From: Deltaproteobacteria bacterium | GTDB lineage: Bacteria > Desulfobacterota > DAOWNY01 | DNA length: 23,819 nt | Direction: 5' to 3' | Assembly: GCA_030642325.1 (NCBI GenBank) | Contig: DAOWNY010000003.1 | Location: 1 to 23,819 of the forward strand | In this document: piece by piece, positions 8,611-14,064 of the stretch | How the letters are laid out: each line of letters begins with the position of its first letter | How positions within the stretch are numbered: position 1 is the stretch's first letter | Program-made: the position numbers and the translations under genes | Notes under the pieces: generated by a model | Told to the model about the DNA's origin: nothing | What the model saw: the letters and a program-made list of their open reading frames with translations, nothing else | Database searches by the model: none

Positions 8611-8724
8611 TTGAAAACATTCGGGTTTTTATATCCCAAGAACGAATGGAGGCGATGGATAAAACATTTCAATATACTTGATCACGTCATTTCCGGCCTC
8701 GTCTCGGGTTTGATAAATAATTTC
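8611..8724 (-). pseudogene. Decayed 3' end of an IS3-family transposase (OrfB)
   Basis: Read on the minus strand, 8724 to 8611 gives EIIYQTRDEAGNDVIKYIEM then FYPSPPFVLGI, a stop, and KPECFQ. This lines up with the conserved end of IS3-family integrases (ExxYxTRxEAxxxVFxYIExFYNxxRRHSxLGYxSPExFE): the TR.EA....YIE.FY block is kept, the RRHS block is mutated, and LGY has become LGI-stop. The upstream catalytic DDE core is not recognisable beyond 8724. A plus-strand 69-codon ORF over the same DNA is its antisense shadow. Identification rests on motif recall, not a search. Confidence 0.6.
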
Positions 8725-8849
8725 AGGGGCTCAATCGGTTCCGGTTATTTCTGCCTGCGGCGAGGTAATGGTGGATTTGATACCAACCGGCCGGAACAGA
8801 TGCTGACCTGCATCAAATAGCGATCCGCGGTATAACTGAAATTATAACC

Positions 8850-8870
8850 GGTTCACAATTCAAGGTTTAA
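8850..8870. repeat. Heptanucleotide repeat cluster (GTGAACC family, inverted)
   Basis: Three in-phase 7-mers GGTTCAC, AATTCAA, GGTTTAA, i.e. reverse complements of GTGAACC-like units found at 8890 and 9016. Confidence 0.5.
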
Positions 8871-8889
8871 AACGATGGGGATTTAACCC

Positions 8890-8917
8890 GTGAATCGTAA
8901 ACTGTGCACCTGTAAAC
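8890..8917. repeat. Heptanucleotide repeat cluster (GTGAACC family, direct)
   Basis: Four in-phase degenerate 7-mers GTGAATC, GTAAACT, GTGCACC, TGTAAAC. Opposite orientation to the cluster at 8850-8870, leaving ~20 bp between. Confidence 0.5.
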
Positions 8918-9015
8918 GTCTACAAAGATGGTTGCAGGCAGGACAAACAATCCCGTAATGTAAGCTTGGTGATTCATTAACTATTTTAAGCAATATGAGC
9001 ACAAAGCAGACAACC

Positions 9016-9036
9016 GTGAGCCGTGAACGGATACCT
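9016..9036. repeat. Heptanucleotide repeat cluster (GTGAACC family, direct)
   Basis: In-phase 7-mers GTGAGCC, GTGAACG, GATACCT. The segment GTGAACGGATACC recurs with one mismatch (GTGAACGGTTACC) at 17239, outside this region. Confidence 0.5.
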
Positions 9037-9100
9037 GAAATTTAAAGGCCGGCGGTTGCTATCTAATTTGCTTTCAACCTCTTGATATAGGAGGATAAGA

Positions 9101-9919
9101 ATGGCTAAAGCGTTTATTTGTTCGGCAGATAATGTGACAGATATAACCCCTGAAGAAACTTGGAATATTATCCGGGGGGACAGAAAAGAGAACTACCTCC
9201 TGCTGGATGTAAGAACTCCCCAAGAATATGAAAAAGAGCATCTTTCCGGAGCCAGGCTGATTCCATTAAATGAGCTGGATAAAAGATATCGAGAGCTGGA
9301 AGCGCCGCAGAAAATTATCCTGTACTGCCGTTCAGGAAGAAGAAGTCTGGCTGGAGCCATCCTCCTTTGCAACCTGGGATTCTGGGAACTCTACAATATG
9401 GAGGGTGGAATTATCAATTGGCCCTATAAGAAGGTAAAAGGCCCTCCTGAAGAGGCAGAAGAGTTTTTTAAAGATATAAAGGAAATCGAGGAGCTTCTTT
9501 TGTTTGCCATCCAAATGGAAAAAACGGGCCGGATTTTTTACCTTCAGGCTGCCCAAAAAATGGAAGAAAAAGAGTTATCCGGCCTGCTAAAAATACTTTC
9601 CCAAATGGAAGAGCGGCATATGGAAAACCTCTACCTGCAATTGAAGAAAATTTGTCCAAAAGCACCACTTTTAAAGGATATTAAGGAGTCGGAATTTACA
9701 GAAGGGGCAATTTCTCTCCCTGAAGCCCTGTTGTTCGTGGAAGAGAACCCTCTTAAAGAAAAGATAGATGTTTTGGAAATAGCTCTGGAAAACGAATGTA
9801 AGGCTTTTGATCTTTACCGGAGAATGGCGGAAAAGGTAAGATCGCCTCTCAAAAATTTTTTCCAGGATTTGGCAGAGCAGGAAAGGGGGCATATCAATGA
9901 GCTGTCCCGACTTATCTAA
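9101..9919 (+). CDS. Rhodanese-ferritin-like (rubrerythrin-type) fusion protein
   Basis: 272 aa, no signal peptide, so cytoplasmic. Residues ~12-112 form a single rhodanese domain: LLDVRTPQEYEKEHLSGARLIP and the active loop CRSGRRS with Cys76, which would carry a persulfide. Residues ~125-270 form a ferritin-like four-helix domain with both carboxylate/His repeats: E140 then E170-x2-H173, and E232 then E261-x2-H264. A complete di-iron site of the rubrerythrin/erythrin kind is therefore plausible; no rubredoxin CxxC domain is present. Known rhodaneses move sulfane sulfur and rubrerythrin-like domains reduce peroxide, so a joint role in persulfide and peroxide handling is my inference. ATG 9101 has GGAGGAT just upstream. 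It is followed 74 bp later by the CstB-like gene. Confidence 0.88.
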   Translation: MAKAFICSADNVTDITPEETWNIIRGDRKENYLLLDVRTPQEYEKEHLSGARLIPLNELDKRYRELEAPQKIILYCRSGRRSLAGAILLCNLGFWELYNMEGGIINWPYKKVKGPPEEAEEFFKDIKEIEELLLFAIQMEKTGRIFYLQAAQKMEEKELSGLLKILSQMEERHMENLYLQLKKICPKAPLLKDIKESEFTEGAISLPEALLFVEENPLKEKIDVLEIALENECKAFDLYRRMAEKVRSPLKNFFQDLAEQERGHINELSRLI

Positions 9920-9941
9920 AAAAATGTGCTCTGTTCAAGTG

Positions 9942-9959
9942 TTTAGGCGGAAGCCTGAA
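9942..9959 (+). other. Small hairpin with GGAA tetraloop between stress genes
   Basis: TTTAGGC (9942-9948) pairs with GCCTGAA (9953-9959), including one G-U pair, around a GGAA loop. No T-run follows, so it is not a standard intrinsic terminator; it could mark an mRNA processing or stability element in the 74-bp gap. Confidence 0.3.
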
Positions 9960-9993
9960 ATAGCTACAAAAAAGCAAGAAAGGATATAATTAA

Positions 9994-11358
9994 ATGTACA
10001 TACAGCAATTTTTTGTGGAGGGACTTGCCCATTTCTCTTACCTGGTGGGAGGAAATCAGTATTGCGCCATAATTGATCCCCGGCGTGATGTAGATATTTA
10101 TATTAAAACAGCAAAAGATCTGGAGCTTAAAATCACTCACATCATCGAAACCCACCTCCATGCCGACTTTGTTTCCGGTCATCCGGATCTGAAGGAATTG
10201 ACCGGGGCTGAGATATATGCCCCCAAAGCGGGCAACTGCCGGTTTGAGCATAGAGCAGTAGCAGAAGGAGACAGCTTTGAAATCGAAGATATGGAGTTTA
10301 AGGTGCTGGAAACCGGGGGGCACACCCCGGAGCATGTCTCCTGTGTAGTTACCGACCGTTCCCGGGGTGAAGAACCGGTAGCGGTATTTACCGGAGATGC
10401 CCTCTTTGTAGGGGATGTAGGCAGACCCGATCTCTTCCCGGGACGGGCAGAGGAGCTGGCCTCTATGCTATATGACAACATCCATCAGAAACTCTTAAAG
10501 CTTCCTGACTTTTGCGAAGTTTATCCGGCCCACGGCACCGGTTCTTTGTGCGGACGGGCCATGGGAGCCAAGCGATCCAGCACCATCGGTTATGAACGGC
10601 GATACAATACGGCCCTGCAGCATAAAACCAAAGAGGCATTTAAGAACTCTCTCTTGGCAGGCATGCCGGAGGTACCGGATCACTTCAGCCGCTGCTCGGC
10701 CATTAACAGCAAGGGTCCGGATTTGGTAAAAGATCTGCCGGAAGTTAAGGCTTTAGAACCTGAAGAATTCCGGAGACTCAAAAATGACGGCCATCTCGTA
10801 GTTGATCTTAGAGACTATACTGCCTTTGGGGGAGGTCATATCCCCGGGGCTTACCATCTCGATCTTGCCGGTAATTTTTCTACATTTGCCGGATGGGTGC
10901 TTCCCCCGGATGTTTCCTTGCTTTTAGTGGGAAATACCGAGGAAGAGATTTACCAAGCCACTGTTCAGCTTCGCCGGGTTGGACTGGATCAAGTGATAGG
11001 GTACCTGGAAGGGGGAATCCATGCGTGGGCAATAAATGCATTTCCCCTGGAATATCTATTCCAGATGTCGGTGCAAAACCTTAAAGAACGTCTTGAACGC
11101 CGGGAGGACCTGGTGATTCTTGATACCCGTGGAAAGCGGGAGTGGGATGAATTTCATATTGAAGGGTCAGTGCATATTCCTGCTCCGGATTGCCGCACTC
11201 GGTATCAAGAAGTAGAAACCAAAAAGCCGGTAGCGATTTTTTGCAAGACCGCCCATCGGTCCAGTCTGGCAGCCAGCATACTTAAGCAGCATGGATTTAC
11301 CAATCTCGGCGTGGTCACCGGGGGAATGACCGCCTGGCAGGCAGCCGGATATTTATGA
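9994..11358 (+). CDS. CstB-like persulfide dioxygenase-rhodanese (MBL fold plus two rhodanese domains)
   Basis: 454 aa, cytoplasmic. Residues 1-~235 are a metallo-beta-lactamase fold of the persulfide dioxygenase type: THLHADFVSGH (53-63, metal His54), GGHTPEH (108-114, His110), TGDALFVGDVGRPDL (133-147, Asp135), PAHGTGSLCG (178-187). These match the two-His, one-Asp mono-iron site of ETHE1-like enzymes. Two rhodanese domains follow: ~250-350, where the Cys loop is replaced by LLVGNTEEE and is inactive, and ~360-454 with CKTAHRSS (Cys417). The arrangement is that of Staphylococcus CstB, which oxidises persulfides and produces thiosulfate. Start ATG 9994 follows AAAGGATATAATTAA. A GC-rich hairpin and the selenoperoxiredoxin gene follow. 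Predicted role is clearing sulfide-derived persulfides in an oxygen-dependent way. Confidence 0.9.
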   Translation: MYIQQFFVEGLAHFSYLVGGNQYCAIIDPRRDVDIYIKTAKDLELKITHIIETHLHADFVSGHPDLKELTGAEIYAPKAGNCRFEHRAVAEGDSFEIEDMEFKVLETGGHTPEHVSCVVTDRSRGEEPVAVFTGDALFVGDVGRPDLFPGRAEELASMLYDNIHQKLLKLPDFCEVYPAHGTGSLCGRAMGAKRSSTIGYERRYNTALQHKTKEAFKNSLLAGMPEVPDHFSRCSAINSKGPDLVKDLPEVKALEPEEFRRLKNDGHLVVDLRDYTAFGGGHIPGAYHLDLAGNFSTFAGWVLPPDVSLLLVGNTEEEIYQATVQLRRVGLDQVIGYLEGGIHAWAINAFPLEYLFQMSVQNLKERLERREDLVILDTRGKREWDEFHIEGSVHIPAPDCRTRYQEVETKKPVAIFCKTAHRSSLAASILKQHGFTNLGVVTGGMTAWQAAGYL

Positions 11359-11374
11359 AAAATGTCCCACTTGT

Positions 11375-11395
11375 GAGGATCCCCACGGGGGCCTC
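11375..11395 (+). other. GC-rich hairpin between CstB-like gene and selenoperoxiredoxin
   Basis: GAGG (11375-11378) and CCCC (11381-11384), with a two-base AT bulge, pair with GGGG (11388-11391) and CCTC (11392-11395) around an ACG loop. The eight G-C-rich pairs predict a stable structure 18 bp after the preceding stop. No T-run follows, so attenuation, mRNA processing or 3'-end protection are alternatives to termination. Confidence 0.4.
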
Positions 11396-11428
11396 GGTGG
11401 TAAAAATTACAAAAAGGAGGTAATGCTG

Positions 11429-12136
11429 ATGGGAGAAGAGATAGATGTTTCTTGTGCGAGACCCACTGGTGGTCCGGTGGGTTCTTTACCGGAAAAAAAA
11501 GTTCAAGATGGCGCAAGCATATTAAGGGAGGTAAAAAAAGCTATGGTTAAAGTAGGAAAAAAGGCAGCGGATTTTCAAGCCCCGGCATTGCATGGGGGAA
11601 AATTTAAGCAGATTAAGCTTTCTGAATATTTGGGGAAATGGGTTGTGCTCTGTTTTTACCCGGGGGACTTCACCTTTGTTTGACCTACCGAGTTGACGGC
11701 AGTTGCCGCCAAATATCAAGAATTTCAGAAACTGGGAGTAGAGATTTTGGCTATGAGCGTGGACAGCGTCTTTGTGCATAAAATCTGGCAGGAAGAAGAA
11801 CTCTCAAAAATGATTGATGGAGGAGTTCCGTATCCCATGCTCTCTGATGCCGGAGGCAAGGTGGGAGAGATTTTTGGAGTTTACGATGAAGAGGCAGGAG
11901 TAGATATCAGAGGACGGTTTATTATTGATCCCGATGGAGTCGTTCAGGCAATGGAAGTTTTAACTCCACCGGTAGGTCGTAACGTAGTTGAGCTGTTCCG
12001 CCAGGTCCAGGCTTTTCAACAGGTACGGGAATCGAAAGGGACCGAAGCCACCCCCTCCGGGTGGAAGCCGGGTGAGTCCACCCTCAAACCTGGCCCGGAT
12101 TTGGTGGGTAAAGTATGGGAGGTCTGGAAACCTTAG
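11429..12136 (+). CDS. Selenocysteine-containing peroxiredoxin (TGA = Sec85)
   Basis: The frame runs through TGA 11681-11683 without a shift: FYPGDFTFV-[TGA]-PTELTAVAAKYQEF. In peroxiredoxins this position is the peroxidatic Cys of the FTFVCPTEL motif, so TGA is read as selenocysteine, giving 235 aa with Sec85. The AhpC/TSA fold continues past it: VEILAMSVDSVFVH, RGRFIIDPDGVVQA, and the C-terminal GWKPGESTLKPGPDLVGKVW typical of Prx1/AhpC enzymes. The usual C-terminal resolving Cys (VCP before xxWKPG) is absent (EATPSGW). An N-terminal extension MGEEIDVSCARPTGGPVG holds Cys9. The start is ATG 11429, 8 bp after AAGGAGG; ATG 11423 is too close and ATG 11543 is an internal alternative. Predicted role: peroxide reduction in the cytoplasm, next to sulfur-stress genes. 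Standard gene callers would split it in two. Confidence 0.93.
11681..11712 (+). promoter_or_regulatory. Candidate bacterial SECIS element with the Sec TGA codon
   Basis: After TGA 11681-11683, CGGC (11697-11700) pairs with GCCG (11705-11708) around an AGTT loop; G11695 can pair with C11710 across an A-C mismatch. The apical loop with a GU step sits 18-21 bases after the TGA, in the distance range known for bacterial SECIS hairpins bound by SelB. No folding calculation was made. Confidence 0.6.
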
Positions 12137-12237
12137 TGGTCTATTAAATGATTTCAGAGCCCCCTGGTCAAAAAATATCCCGGAACCCTGAAAAAACAGA
12201 AAATGGATAAACCAAAATAATTTTTATGGAGGAAATT

Positions 12238-13605
12238 ATGGGAAGATTATCTCTGAGAATCTTGATAATAAATATATTTTCAGGAGTTTTAATCTTTGCC
12301 CTGGGAGTGCTCCCTGCAAAAGGAGCAGAGGAGGGTAAATTCAAGTACGAGGATTTTGGCAAACCAAAACGTTGTGGCATGTGTCACAAAGAGATCTATC
12401 AGGAATGGAAAACGTCTTTAATGTCTCAGTCTTTTACTCACGAGTGGGATGATGTGGAGTATTTCAAATTAGCGCTTCCCCATGCCCTTAAGCTTAAAAA
12501 GGTGGCAGGGGTAAAAAGCGGCTGTATCGCCTGCCACGGACCCTTAGCGTTTTTGACCGGAGACATCCCGCCCAAACCTCCTGCCGAAGGAACAAGGGTC
12601 AATGAAGGGGTAAGTTGCGATATCTGTCACAGTATCACCGGAACCACAAAAGAGGAGCCTTTTAACTTCAGCTATACTATAAATCCGGGAAAGGTAAAAC
12701 AGGGGCCAAGAAATGATGCTAAATCTTCCGCCCATGATGCCGAATATTCCGATTTTATCAGAAGTTCCAGGTTTTGCGCCACCTGTCATGACGAGCAGAG
12801 CCCTTACGGCGCCTGGGTAAAAGAGACTTATAGGGAGTGGAAGGCCGGGCCATATGCCCGGGAAGGGGCAAGATGTCAGGACTGTCATATGTATCATGCT
12901 CCCGGAAAATCGGCCGGTGGGGGCAAAGATAGAGGAGACATGACTCATCATACCTTTCACGGCGCCCATTTTGCAAATAAGCTGTCCGGGGCGGTGGATA
13001 TTGCCCTTTATGTCAAAAAGAACGAGGTGCTTCCCGGTTCTGCTCTGAAAATAAGGGCGGAGCTTTTTAATGGCAAGGTGGGGCACTATATCCCTTCAGG
13101 CTCCTCAGAGGAAAGGATGCTCTGGCTGGAGGTATGGGCCACTGATTCTAAAGGAAAGGCCTACCATCTGCCGGTAGATAAAAAGGGTTTTCAGGGAGAA
13201 GAATATACCATCTCTGATTCCCAGGCCTTCGCTTACCAGGCGATGGGGGAAATCATGGAAATCAAAGGATTTAAGGGCGCTAAAAGGGACGGCAATCTCC
13301 CTCAGGGGGCAAGGATTTTTCGAAGGCCCTTTTTTGATCCTCAAGGCAGGATGACGATCTGTCAGTGGTACACTAAGGAGAATACGCAAGTGGATTACCG
13401 CCTTGGGCCGCGGGAAACCAAGGTTGAAACTTATTCCTGGGAAGTCCCGGAGGATATAGCCCCAGGCGCGGTAAAGATAAAGGCCGTCATTTACTACAGC
13501 CTGGTACCGAGTTCCGTGGGTGAATTTTTAAAGCTTCCACCCTCAGAATATGAGGCAAAAAAGGTGAACACAACAGGAATTACCATAAATGTAGTAAAAC
13601 CATAA
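12238..13605 (+). CDS. Exported pentaheme c-type cytochrome (cytochrome c554-like)
   Basis: 455 aa. A signal peptide (MGRLSLRILIINIFSGVLIF, then LPAKGA-EE) directs export to the periplasm. Five CxxCH haem motifs are present: 46-50 (CGMCH), 96-100 (CIACH), 127-131 (CDICH), 180-184 (CATCH) and 213-217 (CQDCH), all in the first half. Residues ~235-455 contain no haem motif and look beta-rich, with a GHYIPSGSSEERMLWLEVWA segment. The first half has the spacing of multihaem cytochrome c552/c554 family proteins. It would pass electrons in the periplasm; its partner and final acceptor are not shown. ATG 12238 has GGAGG 5 bp upstream; ATG 12226 overlaps that SD and is less likely. It lies 101 bp after the selenoperoxiredoxin stop. 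Confidence 0.9.
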   Translation: MGRLSLRILIINIFSGVLIFALGVLPAKGAEEGKFKYEDFGKPKRCGMCHKEIYQEWKTSLMSQSFTHEWDDVEYFKLALPHALKLKKVAGVKSGCIACHGPLAFLTGDIPPKPPAEGTRVNEGVSCDICHSITGTTKEEPFNFSYTINPGKVKQGPRNDAKSSAHDAEYSDFIRSSRFCATCHDEQSPYGAWVKETYREWKAGPYAREGARCQDCHMYHAPGKSAGGGKDRGDMTHHTFHGAHFANKLSGAVDIALYVKKNEVLPGSALKIRAELFNGKVGHYIPSGSSEERMLWLEVWATDSKGKAYHLPVDKKGFQGEEYTISDSQAFAYQAMGEIMEIKGFKGAKRDGNLPQGARIFRRPFFDPQGRMTICQWYTKENTQVDYRLGPRETKVETYSWEVPEDIAPGAVKIKAVIYYSLVPSSVGEFLKLPPSEYEAKKVNTTGITINVVKP

Positions 13606-13674
13606 ATTAGTCAATTAAAAATGGCATTGTTAAATAAAAATAGGTTTTAATAATTTTTATTGTATTATTTCAAG

Positions 13675-13888
13675 ATGTTGCGCTGTATAGAACTATCCAA
13701 AATTAACAATGCCAAATTTATTATGAACAGTGGTGAAGTTGAAGTCGGTGATCAAGATATTAAAGTAAAGCTCAAAAAGAAAAAAAATCTACCTCAGTTT
13801 CTTTCTGACTATGAACAATTTTGCTTCGCAGAAATATTTATGGGCAGGTAGTAAAAAATTGACTTTTGAAGGCATGTCTATTTCATAA
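13675..13888 (+). pseudogene. Frameshifted remnant of a protein C-terminus, possibly transposase
   Basis: An open frame from ATG 13675 contains KFIMNSGEVEVGDQDIKVKL then KKKKNLPQFL, and stops at 13849-13851. From TGG 13841 the +1 frame continues sensibly as WAGSKKLTFEGMSIS to a TAA at 13886-13888, so a one-base loss near 13838-13841 appears to have broken a gene that ended ...IPWxGxKKLTFEGMSIS. No start or SD typical of a complete small gene is seen. The basic KKKKNLP block and the ending remind me of transposase C-termini, but I cannot name a family. Confidence 0.4.
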
Positions 13889-14064
13889 TTACGGGCAGAA
13901 AATTACCGTGAAAATCTATGATGAAGTCAGAAATTTCTTAAGTTAATGACATTGATGAACGATTATAAAGGTAAGCCGGGAGTAGTGACGATTAAAGTAA
14001 TTGTTTACGGTTGATTAAGGCCGTCCTTGCACTCCGGCATATGAGACTTCAGAAGGAAATCATA
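13889..14064. other. Intergenic region upstream of the caspase-like gene
   Basis: Together with the gene remnant this makes a 459-bp gap after the cytochrome. The part 13889-14064 has many stops in all plus frames. I see no clear promoter, terminator or RNA gene, apart from the SD AGAAGGA at 14051-14057 that serves the next gene. Confidence 0.5.

Larger units (their letters stand above)
8247..9100. other. 854-bp accessory intergenic region without an intact gene
   Basis: No convincing intact CDS is present. The stretch holds a possible IS end at 8285, a decayed IS3-type transposase tail at 8611-8724 (minus), three clusters of AGC-ending heptad repeats, and three clusters of GTGAACC-like heptads. 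An SD (GGAGGATAAG) for the rhodanese-ferritin gene lies at its right end. It separates the foreign-looking methylase gene from the sulfur/oxygen stress genes and looks like an insertion hot spot. Confidence 0.7.

Noticed and set aside
8611..8820. Plus-strand 69-codon ORF as a small gene
   Set aside because: It has no SD or recognisable domain, and its 5' part is antisense to the decayed IS3 transposase tail.
8367..9036. CRISPR array
   Set aside because: Repeat units are 7 bp in tandem, degenerate and without unique 30-40 bp spacers; no cas genes are present.
11423..11683. Separate 86-aa gene ending at TGA, followed by a second gene from TTG 11693
   Set aside because: Both lie in the same frame and together make one peroxiredoxin; the TGA replaces the catalytic Cys codon, so Sec decoding explains it better than two genes or a pseudogene.
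12544..13086. Minus-strand 180-codon ORF opposite the cytochrome gene
   Set aside because: The plus strand encodes five CxxCH motifs and a signal peptide; the antisense frame has no family features or SD.
14011..14064. Upstream TTG 14011 or ATG 14041 as start of the caspase-like gene
   Set aside because: Neither has an SD at proper distance; GTG 14065 has AGAAGGA 7 bp upstream and gives a compact signal peptide.
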